Positions 37,134 through 49,968 of a DNA stretch of 64,000 bases are shown here, piece by piece. The first letter of the stretch is position 1. Each line of letters opens with the position of its first letter. This DNA comes from Acheta domesticus (lineage: Eukaryota > Arthropoda > Insecta > Orthoptera > Gryllidae): positions 160,182,885-160,246,884 of the forward strand of contig JAHLJT010009436.1 in NCBI GenBank assembly GCA_031308135.1, given 5' to 3'. Below the pieces are notes generated by a model that saw only the letters and a program-made list of their open reading frames with translations, was not told the origin of the DNA and ran no database searches. Made by a program: the position numbers and the translations under genes.

Positions 37134-37596
37134 TTCCTTACGCTACCAAATTTTGTTAGATCATTCTTATCAATGATCGGTGCTTTGGTATTTCAGTCAC
37201 TACAAGAAATGTTTCTGATGACTCAATGGAAAACTCTCATTCTGGTCGTTTATATTGATCGTTGTTCCTCTGACCTTCGTGTCGAGACCATGGATTGCCG
37301 TAGTTATGGCTCTGTCCCTCGCTGCCACCCCTCTCTCCTCACCCCTAGACCCATAACAGACTCGGCGCCTCCGAGGCCGCCTGCCCCAAGGGCTTCTAAA
37401 GGAAATTTTGCCTGTTTAATTTAAAATCAGAAAGTTTAATTCTATTCTCAAAGTACTATAAAACAATAAATGATATATCATTATTACGTTCCTCTTTTTG
37501 TGACCTGTCCATTGCTAGTGAGAAAAATATAATTTCATTTAAAAAATCAAAGATTAAATTTCTCGTAAACTAAAATATTACGAACTATCTCTTCGT

Positions 37597-37790
37597 CATG
37601 CCGAGATTGCTGAGGCACTAGTGCCGTAGTGATCTTGGACCAAGGGGTCGCGGGTTTGAGTCCCGCCTCAGGCATGGTTGTCTATGTTCCTTTCACCCCC
37701 TATCATCACCATATCGTTTCATCCTCATACCATAACGTTAAATCCAATAGTGGTCGATAATAACCTAGTTGTTGATGCGACCTTAAATAT
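37597..37790 (+). mobile_element. tRNA-derived SINE S1, copy 2
   Basis: 'gccgagattgctgaggca' (A-box region), then 'gcgggtttgagtcccgcc' (a clear Pol III B box) and a 'ggcatggttgtc' tail start, as in 32860-33022 but on the other strand. No acceptor-stem pairing for a real tRNA, so this is a SINE and not a tRNA gene. Confidence 0.65.
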
Positions 37791-39500
37791 TTTTTTCAAC
37801 CTATCTCTTCGGCATTTTACTTGCCCGTCATGATACTCGAAATATTTGTGTGTGTATTTGAAACAAACATAGTCTCGAGTTATTGTTAGATATAAGAAAT
37901 GAAAAATCTATTAGCCATATTCATTAACACCTCTTTGAAAATTCATTGCAAAATCTTTAACCGTTCGAAATTGCCAAGGTATGATAAAGTTACTTGATTC
38001 GTTTTCTACTCTTCAATTTCCTTTTGTATTGATTTTAATTTGGTTGAGGGAGTAATAATATTCCAACATTTCGTGGTATGTTAAACTTTCTATCGGTCAC
38101 CATAAAATCTCACGATTTATGCGACAATGTACATTACTGCGATATTAAACAAAATAATTCTGTTGCTGCGACACGTTAGTACGGTACTGTGGGATGTTGC
38201 TTGCGATAAATCTTTTTAATCAATATTCGATACCATGGTTCGAAAAAGATGGATGCAAATAATTCTCCTGCACCTAACCTAACCTAACCTAAAGATACCT
38301 AAAGACATGTTGTTCGGTGAGGAAGTTGGCGCGTTGACCTCCAGTGGCGACACCTCCACATTGTCAGAAAATATTGTTACCGGAAAAGTTTCATTTGGTG
38401 GAATGTGAGGAAAATGAGGTTATTTTACGTAATATATTTCTAATTGTATTATTAATAATATTACAATAAACAATAATTATTTCCAAAAGTAATATGGGTT
38501 ACTTTTATTCTCAATTGTTTGAATCTGATTTGTTTTGTAAATTTCCATGTTTTTTCGTAACAAACAGTCAATATACGATGAATCGTTGGTTGTTTATTTA
38601 CGTAGCTAAGGAAGTTTCTTAACATTTAGGTACATACAAGTCCATTTAACAAACCTGTTGAGTTACATGTTAACAGGAGTTAACGACTCATGTGCCCTCC
38701 TTAATCTTCCTTAATTCTCAGCGAGTCTGTTAATTATTTCACAGACTACGGTTCTTGTACCGTCAACGCACGTTTTTGTATCGCGAAGTAGTCTTAAGAT
38801 GGCGTGAGAAGCGAAAGTAGGTACTTCCGTCGTTCTGCCTTTCATTGCTTCCTCTTGCGATGTCTGCACTTCGGCGCCGTTTAGAGCCCCTCCCTCAGGG
38901 GCTCTCGGCGATGAGTCTCTAATGCGGTGATCAGGAGAGGAACGCGTGGGGGGATGAGCGCGGGGGCGGGGCCACTCTGCGACACCCTCTCATTATTGAG
39001 CGACGTTTCTGCAAGTCTACTAGTCACGCCGCGAAGTACTATTAGGTATGGTGCTGAATCACCTTTCGTTTACGTTAAAAGGAATTTAACAACTCGCAAT
39101 TGTGTAACCGGTTACTCTCGCCTTTCTTGTACTCCTTGTGGAGCAGCTCTGGAATACTTCATCCTGCTGCTTGTCGAGGGCTCTCCACACAAAGCTAAAA
39201 ATCAAGTGCCCAATGCGCGTCACGTATCCTGATTTATCAAATAGATCTCCTCCACAGTTCAAGCCTGGCGCGAAGTGCTATAACTGCGCTCTAGTTAAGG
39301 GGCCCTCGATGTACGCAAGGATGTGCCCGCCCTGGCAAACATGAGAGGCTGCAGCCACAACCTGGCGAGTGACGTTATCACAAGTAATATCCGTGAGTTG
39401 ATGTTCTTCAGACCTCGTGGTAGCTCATGTCTTGATGCGCGTAACCCTTTTCTCAATTTAGAATCCTAAGTATGTAGATGTGTATCCACCATCTAATAGG
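37791..39500. other. No gene seen
   Basis: AT-rich with a GC-richer patch at 38860-39000. That patch has a small hairpin-like 'agagcccctccctcaggggctct'. Open frames at 38927-39344 have no supporting features. Confidence 0.4.
38273..38292. repeat. Short telomere-type repeat, (CCTAA)4
   Basis: Four perfect CCTAA units (TTAGG on the other strand), the ancestral insect telomere unit. Too short to be a chromosome end; an interstitial tract. Confidence 0.8.
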
Positions 39501-39511
39501 ATACTGTGAAC

Positions 39512-39860
39512 CAGGGGTTCGCAACGGGGTCGCTATCTCGACCCCCAGTGGGCCGATGGAATTTTGAAGGGGGTCAGTGGCGTTCAAGGGATCAGTTGGG
39601 GGGGGGGGTCAGTAGCCGAATAAGAACTGACGATTGGTAGATATAATCAAGATCAAAATGGCATTGATTGTAAAAAAGGATTAATCAACCGAATAAATAA
39701 ATAATTTATGATATAAGTAAGAAAATCTACAATAATAAATTACAAATTTGCTTGACTTTCGTGGCTAGGCTAGCGCTAGGCGTAGCTAGACTGGTGAATC
39801 TGATGCACCTCAGCAAGGCCAAGAAGTCGGCGACCCAACAGAAGTTAAGGATCCCTACAG
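39512..39860. mobile_element. Possible hAT-like non-autonomous fragment
   Basis: The left end 'caggggttcgcaacggggtc' resembles the hAT/ZBED terminal repeat (CAGNGGTTCTCAA...GGGTCGC). The right end near 39830-39860 reads in reverse 'ctgtagggatccttaacttc..gggtcgcc', a weaker match. No transposase and no clear 8-bp target duplication. Confidence 0.35.
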
Positions 39861-42058
39861 AAAAAGTTCGGCAAGGAATTAAAATGTTGTTCCAATTTTA
39901 TTTTCATCATTGGCCATCCACATTCTTATGAGATTAAGACTTAAAATTCTTAATTTAAAGTTTAGGCCCGCAGATAGCCGCTCCATTTCGACATTCTACA
40001 CCGAGTCTCCGAAAACCTAGTGTTCCAACTGCTTAGGATGTTTAAAAATCTCCAGAAATTTTAACTATTTATTCACATTTACTCTGTCGCACAAACAGTT
40101 TTCTCAAAATTTCAGACCTTTCACAGCGAGTTCTTAAAATACGCTCATTTTGTAGCCATTGAACAAAGTAGATTACAAAGTCACCTCCTCAGAAGAGGAA
40201 GGATCTTTGATTATTGAAAATAGAGATATTTATGAAAACATTGGTTCATAAAATTTTCTTTAATTTATTTACGTGCAATTCTTTGTTATTTTTATTACTT
40301 ACGCTTTAATTTTTATTATTTACGCTTTATGTACGTAACACAGAAAAGGTGAGGCGGCCGATGAAGTAAACAATACTTTTCAAAGTGGTAGGGGCAAGAA
40401 AAAGGTGGGAAACCTATAAACCTTCAGAAGGTCAGTGTCAAATTTGGCCACAGAGATTTCTTATATTACTGTCAACTTTTGTTCCCCCTTATTTCCTATA
40501 ATATAAAACTGCATGTTGGTATATATACGAGCTAAACTCCGACACCGTTAGATCGACCTCCATGAAATTTGGCACTTCTTCATGTTTTTTCACCCAGAAG
40601 GTTTATGTGCTGTTAATTTTATTGTAATTCCACTACATGGCGCTGTAGAACAAAACTAAATATTCACGCCAAATGCAACCCGTAACACACTCTGCAGCGT
40701 TTTGAATGTATATCGTTAAATAACTCCTAAATGAGGCGTTCTACGGCCTTAAAAATTAAAACTCAAAAGAAATGTTTCTCACACCGTAATCTACAGAATG
40801 AGCTCTTCTCGAACATTCTATTACATTTTTGCTGGCCAGAAGTTTCCCGATATTACCTCACCTACTCAGAGACTTGCAGAATCTGCAAGTAAATATGAAT
40901 GAGAGGGGCAGAGAGCGGCAGAGACAGACACACACACACAGATAGGGGATAGGGTGACAGACACACACACACACACACACAGGGATAGGGTGAGAGAAGA
41001 CGGGAGACACAGTGAGAAAGGGAGATGGGTGAGGAAACAGGAAGATGAAGGGCAGAACAAGGCCTGCCGAGTTTTCCTAGTTTCCTACAGATCCATAGAA
41101 ATGCCTGGCTTCCTCAATACTATTCTTAATGTTAAAGCTACTGATTTGTGCAACTGAGGTTAACGTTTGATGAGAACTCATTTGTTTTTCTCTTTAGATA
41201 CTCAACACATATTATCTTCATCACGAATGGGAAATATTTCAGTTATTTTAGAAAAATTGCAAGGTAATTTCAGATGTCACTGAAGTTTTAGAATTGTCAA
41301 CAACCTTCTCTGAAAATATTGCTCTTTTTACATAAAATTATCTTGATTACTTTGGTGAATTAAATTTTCAATTCTTGTACCGCAACCATTAGTTTAAATG
41401 TTTTCCAAGGAATGGAAATAGTATGAGGGAAGTTGAATTGTATTGGTCACACAACTAATACCAAGATCAATAATCATTAAACCTCCTCTATCTCTCAGAT
41501 GTATTTGTTGTTATTTAATTATAATTATCTAATTTAAACCATTTAACAAATTAATTTCTTACAAAATTAATTAATAAAAGGAATGTTAATGAAATGATAG
41601 AAATAACATTTTATTACTGATTTATAATATTTAATTAATTAAATAATAGAAGTTACTATTATTTTATTACATTTAATAATATTTACTTCAATGTATAATG
41701 TAACTTTCAAATCATGTGATATGGTCAATTGAAATTGGATCGACCAAACACAGATATTTAACTTACGTAAGTTAGTATAAAAAGTTGGAAGATACGAGGA
41801 CAACGTTACATCTCGGAGCATACTCAATACCAAATGTAGGCACAGGCTGTTTACCTCTTTGCCGATACGATTATAATCAGGAGATCCTAGGATCCAGTAC
41901 CGATGGCGGCCGTATTTAAACGCTAGCTAGCTAGCTGTGAGAAATCTAGCCCCCGGATACTTTGTACGAAATTTTTCTGAGATTATTCCGATAAATCGTG
42001 GAGCGTTATTATCCACATTCGACCCTAAGACATCGTCCTGATGGAGAGTTTTTCTATG
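39861..42058. other. AT-rich stretch, no gene seen
   Basis: No supported gene. Contains the CA microsatellite at 40927-40980 and otherwise anonymous sequence. Confidence 0.5.
40927..40980. repeat. CA microsatellite, interrupted
   Basis: Two CA runs (40927-40940, 40960-40980) separated by 'gataggggatagggtgacag'. The 'gatagggtgaga' phrase is repeated just after. Confidence 0.95.
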
Positions 42059-42286
42059 GTGCGATATTTATACCTCTGCCCGTCAAGCCCATACGGTCAC
42101 GATGGAATATCGTACGGCATTTCGCGCCTTTCTCGATCGTGCCGCTAGAAGTAGCATGGATAGCAAGCACTGCTTGATACGGTCGCGATCATGCTGATAT
42201 ATAGCGGTACCACTGAGAAAGATGCGATAGACCGTGACATATTCCATCGTGAAGACGGGTCTCGGACAAGTAAAAAAATCGCACTT
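42059..42286. mobile_element. TIR MITE family M, copy 1 (degraded)
   Basis: Ordered matches to 52059-52293 and 54351-54601: 'tgcgat...ctctgcccgtcaagccc', 'gcatttcgcg', 'cactgcttgatacggtcgcgatcatg', 'actgagaaagatgcga', 'atattccatcg.gaagacggg' and 'aaatcgca'. The ends are inverted relative to each other. The terminal parts are the most degraded of the three copies. Confidence 0.65.
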
Positions 42287-43600
42287 TAGGAGTCCTCAAT
42301 CGCTTAATGTATACACCAGAATGGGCCCTTGTGTTGTGTTTCCGATCGAAAATGTAGTTTGTTGCCCCGTCATCCATAGCTCAATTTTGAACTGGGTGTA
42401 TTGGTCCAAGAGTCGGTGGGAGAGTTGCCCCTACAGCTTGAACCTCCACGCTAATAAAGACAATGAACGAGTTTTCATATCGGGACTCTTAAAACCAATT
42501 AATAGTTATTGATGCACTAAGGGTGTTACGAGGGTTCTAATGCCCGAGCGGCGACAAGACCGAGGACTTATGGTCGGAAGGCTTTTTGTCGCCTGAGATC
42601 ATTAAAACGCCCTTGGTACATATGATTTTATATTTTACCTAATGCTAATGATTAAGATTTACTTATTTACTAATTAACTAGTTGTCAACTTGACTCGGTT
42701 TGCGTTTCCCTCCATTAGAGAACAAGTAGCACCAATCAACTGTTCATATTTCCCTCGAATCCACGATCCTCCGATCCAAGTAAGTTATGCAGTGTTTATC
42801 GAACTCCGAATCGAAAGCAATAACAAGCAATATTGTAAAAAATAAAATAATTTCAAATGTTAAATAATTAGGCATACTTATTATGCCAGTCGTATTATTA
42901 CGTGAATAAAGCAATTACAAACTGTGACTCGGCCTTCAGAAAACTTGTCCCCAATGTGGGACTTCCCACAGATTCACTTTACCCTTTAGTTCTGGGAACA
43001 CCGTAGTTTTATTTCGAATCTTATAATTCGCCTCTTCCCTTCCTGGCAATCTGCTTAATCATGCCATTAGTATAAGGTCGGGTTTTGCGTCGTTCGTTAT
43101 CGTTTGGTCAAATACTGTTAAATATTAGGAATAAGAGGAACATTTATTAACGTATTTGCAAAGAGATATTAACTGGATAAAAGGGAGTGAAAGGATGTGC
43201 ATTTTCGACTTTATATTTCAGTTTTCAGGGAGTTGTTTACTTTATCAGGTAGGATCGTAAACTTGCTTAAACTATGAATACAATTTGTTCGAATGAAAAT
43301 CTTTAAAAATTTGATAAATGCCCATACAAAAAATTAATATTTGCAACAATGAATCTTTTTCCAAGAAATATGTATCTTGTACGTGAAAAAAAAATCCTGT
43401 ACGTTCATTGTCTATCCCTGGTCTACCCTAATGCAGAGTGAACTTTTCACATAGTGTTCACGTTAGCCGCGAGATGGTGCAACTATTCATTTCGTTCAGT
43501 GCCAGTTACCGCTTGAAATGCCCACTAGAGGTCTCTCCCGTAATATTTTGAACTATGAAAGGACTTGGATTATTGGACGTTGTACTAATTAAAAAGTAAA
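42287..43600. other. No gene seen
   Basis: AT-rich. 42530-42610 shares a phrase with 25790-25900 in reverse, a probable short dispersed repeat. Confidence 0.4.
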
Positions 43601-45850
43601 ACAATGGACGTAGCCAGCATACGGAATGTATGAGAGTTTTTTTAGTGTATGAGTTTGTATGAGAGAACGTACGAGTTTTTTTTTCAAAATGTTGGTCCGT
43701 CTGTCCGTCCGTCCGTCCGTCCGTCCGTCCGTCCGTGAACATCATTAGCGCCTAAACTATTCAAATTTCTTTTACAATATGATGTTGAGTGAAGGAAGAA
43801 CGCATAAGGGGGAAAATTTCTGTCAACAAGGTGTGTACACGCCCGCCGTAGTGAAATCTTTAAACATTTTTACCTAAGGAGGAAGAGAATCTACTGCGCC
43901 AATTTAATTGAATTTCGGGAGTACAGATAGTTTTGAATTTTTTCTTTCTACTGTGACAGATCCAATCAATATACCGTTAATTAAAAATATTTGTATTTAT
44001 TGTAACAACTTACATCTTATACTTTTATTTATTTATTTTTTGTAAAATTTAATTTATTAATAGTTAAATGTTTTAGTTTTTGAGGAATTATTTCAGAAAA
44101 TTCCCTTTCCCCTCTTTAGCGTTACGTCATTTTCGGATGGCCCCCAAAGAGATAAGAAAACTAACTAGAGCGCGAAAATCTGTACCATTCTTATCACTTC
44201 TAGTTGCTTTTGTTTTCAATGTTTGGATTTTAACTTTGTCAAACGTGTTTAAAAATGATATTTTCACTATTTTGTTTTAAAATATTAATCTGAAATAAAC
44301 CGTCTTCATTATATTAGGATTTGCATTCCATATTAACCCCACGTTGAGAGGTATCAGAGGAGAAGAAGAAAAAAAATCCATATTCAGTCTTTCTTAAATA
44401 AAACGGTTATGTAATCACATACTTTGTGCGCAAACAACGTACGAGTATTGTTACTTACTGTTATCATCTCCTATATTATTTCAGTAGTATACCTTTCCTT
44501 TGCGACTCTTCACACGCAACCAATCTTTAGAAATGAGGTCTCTAGAGAAAGATAATCTTACGGAGACGTGACGAATTGCACTTTGACTTTAAAAATATGA
44601 AGGATTTGTTTTTAAAAAAAGGCATGTAAATATGCATGTCAAATGCAATCCGCAACATATACCGGTGTGTAATGTAATTTTTGTAATTTTTGCAAAAACA
44701 AAAAATTACCCAAATTGAACTTCTACGACATATAAAAGAGTGCAATAAGGACTATCGGTTCCAAAAGTTTGAAAAAAAAATCAAATGAAATTTGGCCTCC
44801 AAAGTGAGTTCTTACATTAAGGTCACGTGCATTTTTTGGAACGTTTTTGTAGTTTTCGCGCAATATTGTATGTAATATGTGCTATTTTAAACATTTACAA
44901 AAACAAGATTTTTCTCAAAAACGGCTCCAAAGTTTTCTTTTAAACTTTCGATTAGGATAGTGCCTAATGCACACTCTACGAGATGACATTAACGTCATAT
45001 TGCTCTATTTTTTTGTTTTTTCAAAAGTTACAAAAATGTAATTTTTTTTACTTGTCTCTCACATCATTAATATTTACATTAGCGGCAATTTGTTCACATT
45101 ATTGTATTTACGAGTACATATGCTTTAAATGAAGAAATGTGAAGAGCGGGCCGGATGGCCCGAGTCTCGCCACGTAAAATAAGGCATTAACTAACTAAAT
45201 AATGCCGGATAAAGTTTCTCGAGAACTCAACCGTTTGCTGTGAAAGCCAACTAAGACTTTTCAGAAAAACGCAATTAAACGCAATTTTGTCAAAAATGGC
45301 TCCAAATTGTTTCTTTAAACTTTTCGTACCTGATAGCTCTAATTGCACTCTTTAATATGATGTAAAGTTCAATTTGTCGTATTTTTTGTTTTTTCAAAAA
45401 TTACACAAATGTAATTTTTCTGAAAGATCTCCCACATCCTTTAATATGCACATTACCGGCCATCGGTAAACACTATTTTATTTGTGAGTTAATGTGCTTC
45501 AAATGACTACATATGAAGTTTTTCGAAAGCTCCAAAATTATCTTGGAAAAAGAGCTTCAAATTTCGCATTTTTAGTAGCGCTTAAACAGTTTTTTTTAAA
45601 AACGGCTCCAAATGTTTAAAAGAAAATTGCCATTTACGACTGAGGTTTTACTGTGCTTTAATACTTCTAAAATTAATATTTTCGTTCTACCATTAGGAAA
45701 CGGAAAAATTAAGAAAATGTCAGAAAAATGTAGTTTGGGTGGCGATGGAAGGCAGCTGGCATGAGTATGTGGCAATTCATAATAGCTAGACCCCAGTAAA
45801 TAAAAAACTATTACGGGAAAGTCTGTGCCATTCTGTGCCACCACTAGTCT
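43600..45850. mobile_element. Dispersed repeat P, second long copy
   Basis: Same ordered blocks as 9449-11085: CCGTC tract (43695-43737), 'gtgaacatcattagcgccta', repeated 'ctcaaaaacggctccaaa', a block around 'ccgtgtt..' replaced by local variants, and a shared right end ('tggcatgagtatg..gggaaagtctgtgccattctg'). A piece of SINE S2 (45143-45207) is embedded in it. No coding potential. Confidence 0.6.
45143..45207 (+). repeat. SINE S2 tail fragment
   Basis: 'ggatggcccgagtctcgcc' and 'acgtaaaataaggcattaac' match the 3' end of the S2 copy at 54300-54345. Confidence 0.5.
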
Positions 45851-48230
45851 GTATTGCTAACAAAGTAGTAACAAACCCCGGCTCAACTCATACCAACGTG
45901 ACACCCTGCTCCTACCAACGTGTACGCGCGTCACTGTTCGCCAGAAAAGCAGAGATATGTTCCTTCATTCAATGTGTGATATCGCTGGGGTTAGGTTGAG
46001 TCCATAAGCTGCCGACGTTTTTCGTACTTACCCCACCATATCTCCAGTACCGGAGTGAAGTGTCCTTAGACTTCATGGTTAAATGACTCGCCTCTTATGG
46101 GTTTTCTGGTTCAAAAAGGAGCCTGTAGATGTCAGGTCAAGGGAGGAAATTCTCCCTTTCTGCCATAGAGTTCCATTAAAAATCGTTACCTCTTGCCACC
46201 GCAGGAGCGCTGAGAGATGAGAGATATTAACACACGGGGGTAGGAAAGGTTGAGAATTCCTGCTCAGAGCGACTTCCATTCATTCCGACCGTTTACATGT
46301 AGGTTAAAAGCGCGCGTAAGGTTGATAACTCGATCAAAATAAACTTTCTCATGAGTATTATCTCAAAAACTCTATGATTTGTCCTCAAGTATCACACCAA
46401 ATATTTTATTTGATAATTATATCATGTTCTTTTGCTTCATAGCCCGCTATGGGCCTTGGCCAACCAGTGGTGATCCAGCCTCTCGGCCATGGGATAAGGA
46501 GTTCGTGTGGTTAGTACAAAGACATCTCTCCTCTGTATATTCTGGTCTTCATAACCTTAGGGTGGAAGACATCTCTCCACTGTATATTCTGGTCTTCATA
46601 ACCGTAGGGTAGGCTTTCTCTTCGTCACACAGCAATACTGGGACATTTGTAAGGAAAGCGCATAGTTATAATTTTGCCCCGGCTGGGAATCGAACCCTGG
46701 GTTGCGCCGGATAATTACATCCAAACGAAGGAAAATAAGTGAGGTTGTTTCTCCCTTCCTTCCCGAGAAAATGTTTACTCAATGTCTACTTTTTACTTTT
46801 GTAAGCAATATACTATTGATCTCCCCGAACTGTCATTTGCTTCATGTACCCTATTTCGATACTTGGCCCATTATTTTATTTTCTGAACACTCACTCGAGA
46901 TCAGAATGGCCTTCTCATACAGTTTTTAAATATGAAGTAAAATGCGCCTGAAAGCTGCCATTCCAGGTCTTTTCTCACAGTGAAGGCTTTTATCTCCCCC
47001 TTAGAATGTTGAGATGAAAAGTTCGGAATCAAATTACAAAGCACAATTTAATAATACATCAACTTTGTTTGCATCCTAATATAGAAGAGTCTTTTTGAGA
47101 TTGTTCGCAATTAATATATTTGCGTGCATGGAAAGATGTCCTGTTTTATAGTTATACGATGGTTCATCCATGGTTATACTTCAATGTCTTGCATTCAAGA
47201 CATTAATGTAATGCAATTGTAAAAAAACGTATTATCTTGATTCTGAAATCATTAAACAGAACCGAATACACTGTTAGAATTGTATAAACGTGAGTTATTA
47301 CAGGTAAAATGACTTGAAACTCTTATCTCCCCCCTATTTTTTCTCATCACATTAGCGAATCAGGTGATTTAGCGAATCAGTGATTCTGTCTTTTCAGATT
47401 TGAGTTTTTTTGTTGAGGTTCAGAAGCCTCGACAAAGCGAGGAGAGCAAGGAAGTATAAAAAATTTCAAAGCTGAGTTATTCTTAAGTGAAAATACTTCG
47501 CATTTTCTGATCGATATTCTAAATTTGACAACGCTATTGCCTGATAGTGTCATGTCCTGTTACACGGATACGCTTTAAGCCTATGCTTAAAGCGACCACA
47601 TTAATAATATTGTCTGTGTTAGCCTTATAGGAGCCTATATTGTCTAAACTCGGTACTGGGCACACTTTAAACGTTTTAGAATTTACCTGTACCTGAGACT
47701 GACTCAGTATGAACAATTGGTTAATAAGAAGGGCTAATAATAACTCTTCGTGGCATGTTCTGCATTCATTCAAACCTATATGAACCAATCATTCCTATGA
47801 AATCTAATCCTGATATAATTGCTAAGATTGCCTTCTATTTGAGCTAAATGCGTATAAAATAATACAACATTAATTGTGTCATTTGAAAATTTCAGAAAAT
47901 TATTCTCTAAAAATGCTAAGAAGGCATGACAAATACTTAAGTTCTCTTTCCATTTTTATGCGAGAAAAGTAACTGTTACACACAATATTTAGCCAATTAT
48001 TTTAATTAAGTTTATACGATGCTATTTAATTATGAATAAGGCCGAAATGCATATCATTATGAATTCTGAAAAAGTTGAGTATTGACTGTTCCTGAACTGC
48101 GAAATAAATGAAAATTTATTGAGAATTTTTGCGATCTACATTATTATTTAGGACGATTTTTTATTAAATGTTTAATTATAATGTGTGGAACAAGTAACAT
48201 GAACAACAACTTTTACAAACTAAAAGAAGT
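45851..48230. other. No gene seen
   Basis: A 47-bp direct duplication lies at 46520-46610 (units starting agacatctctcc). Near 46680-46705 'gctgggaatcgaaccctggg' reads on the minus strand like a Pol III B box, so a decayed SINE is possible. The rest is AT-rich without support for genes. Confidence 0.4.
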
Positions 48231-48237
48231 CAAATAC

Positions 48238-48243
48238 TTTATT
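48238..48243 (-). terminator. Polyadenylation signal AATAAA of the Ser/Ala-rich gene
   Basis: AATAAA on the minus strand, about 55 nt after the TAA that ends the last exon. Confidence 0.6.
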
Positions 48244-48295
48244 TTAAACTACTGAAAAAATACATAAAAACTAGATTAAAAACATATTACGAAAC

Positions 48296-49968
48296 TTAAT
48301 ACTGTACGCGAGTGGGGCGACGTGGTGTCAATGAGCTGGATTTGGAATTGGGTCCAGACTCGGAGCTTGAGCTTGATCCTGATTCTGAACTGGAGTTGGA
48401 TCCAGATTCAGAGCTAGAGCTTGATTCCGATTCGGAGCTGGAACTGGATTCTGAGCTGGAACTGGCACTGGAGGTGGCACTGACACTGGAGCTTGAGCTG
48501 GAGCCGTGTTTCATGTTCCTCATGTCCCTGGCGACGTAGTCGGGAATGTCCCTGTCGTGCTTGATGGTCCCTGGATAAATGAAGTAGTTCGTCGGGAACG
48601 AATCGGGAGGCGGACGATGGACGCGGTCGGGAACTGAACTCGGCACATGCGCTGTTGCTTGCGCGAAGTCCGCAGCGGAAGGCAACGGTTGTCCGGGCCG
48701 GAAGTGGTCAAAGAAAAACTTTGAAAATTCCCTCGAGTCGAACAAAGCGGGCGGGACGAAATCATGGTAATGTTTTCCGAAAAACGGCGGGAAGACTCCT
48801 TTAGAATTGGAGCCCGCTGCCTTTCGAGGGGTGCGAATTCCCAGGGGTCTGTTTGTCGTTGGGGTGGGGATGAAGTCCATAAGACGGCGTGCTGGCTTCG
48901 GCTTGATTGGCCTGATGGATCTGAGGTTTTGGTGTGGTCGGGGAAGGTTGAGGGGCAAACGTTGGTCGCGTTCGGTTGAACTCCCTCGCCAAGTCGTCGC
49001 TCGAGTATCTCCGTCCGTTGAACATCAGAAACTTCCCATCGCCGCTCAGGCGGTCGTTGTTTCCGCTCGTGCTTTCGGCGTGACTTTCGGTCTTGGTGTA
49101 CGTTAGCGACTCGTCAACGTCTTTCCCGACTGAATTGACAGGGGTCCGGAAACCATTAGGAAGGAACTGGGGGCGGTTCTGAGGACGGACCTCTTTGTCT
49201 ACATTCTCCGTGTGCGGTCTCATGTGGACGAGTTCGGGATTCAACCCTCCGTGCGTTTCTGAAAATTTCGTGTTAGCTTGGTCGTTCTTCAGAAAGATGT
49301 ACGGCCGTTGTTTGCTTAGCTCGGTTGCGTCTCGTGTGATTTGACTGATTATATTGTTGATGTTCGTGTTCCCTTGTGAGTTTCCGTTCTGCTGGAAGGT
49401 CTCCTTGACGCCGTTCACGTTGTTCACCTGCGTCTGGTACAGCACTTCGGGGGCCTCGCCCGTGACCACCGCCTCGTAGGTGGCCTCGGCCGCCGTCTTG
49501 CGCGTTGGTGCGATGAGCTTCTCTGTGGCTTTCGCGATGCGACTCCGAGTGGGAACTGCCTTTCATAAAGGACTGCATGGCGTCCAGAATGTTTTTGATG
49601 GAGTCCGCATTCCCCAGACCCACCCTCTGCCCTTGCACCATTTGCGACCCTCCCATGTGATAATCCGTGGAGCCGTACTGCTGCTGCTGTTTGTGTTGGC
49701 TACCCTGCTGGCTGCCCGGGTAACCTATAAGGACCACCGGAGAAGGATCCTTGTGGTGAGATGACGAAAAATGGGAGCTGGATTCTCGGTGCGAGTTGCT
49801 GGATTCTGAGTGGACGTTTTGGCTGCCTCTGTTGTGACTTTCGAAGTTTCCAGATGAAATACTGTGATGCTGTTCGTTAGAGAGTGTTGGATATCCGCGA
49901 ATAGGACCTACTGGCTTTCTACGTCTGTCATTGATATGTGACGTGGTCGAATGAAATTGATGGTTTTC
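48296..49968 (-). CDS. Ser/Ala-rich low-complexity protein gene, last exon (two frame changes)
   Basis: The acceptor is strong (a long T run then CAG at 49969-49971). The exon opens in phase 0 with ENHQFHSTTSHIND, then a Ser/His/Gln-rich part (HKQQQQYGS; KNILDAMQSFMKG). Around 49520-49560 the natural frame appears to change to one reading IAKATEKLIAPTRKTAAEATYEAVV. Between about 48958 and 48801 it changes again, to one reading GVFPPFFGKHYHDFVPPALFD and ending in a Ser/Glu tract and TAA (48296-48298). Each segment looks like real protein only in its own frame, and no GT-AG introns fit the switch points. Indels in the assembly are the simplest cause; a decaying gene is the alternative. No known domain. 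Confidence 0.7.

Noticed and set aside
37597..37680. A tRNA gene
   Set aside because: A and B boxes are present but a paired acceptor stem is not; the same sequence with the same tail occurs at 32860-33022, so it is a SINE.
48312..48539. Plus-strand Glu/Leu/Asp-rich frame
   Set aside because: It is the antisense of the Ser/Glu tract in the last exon of the Ser/Ala-rich gene.
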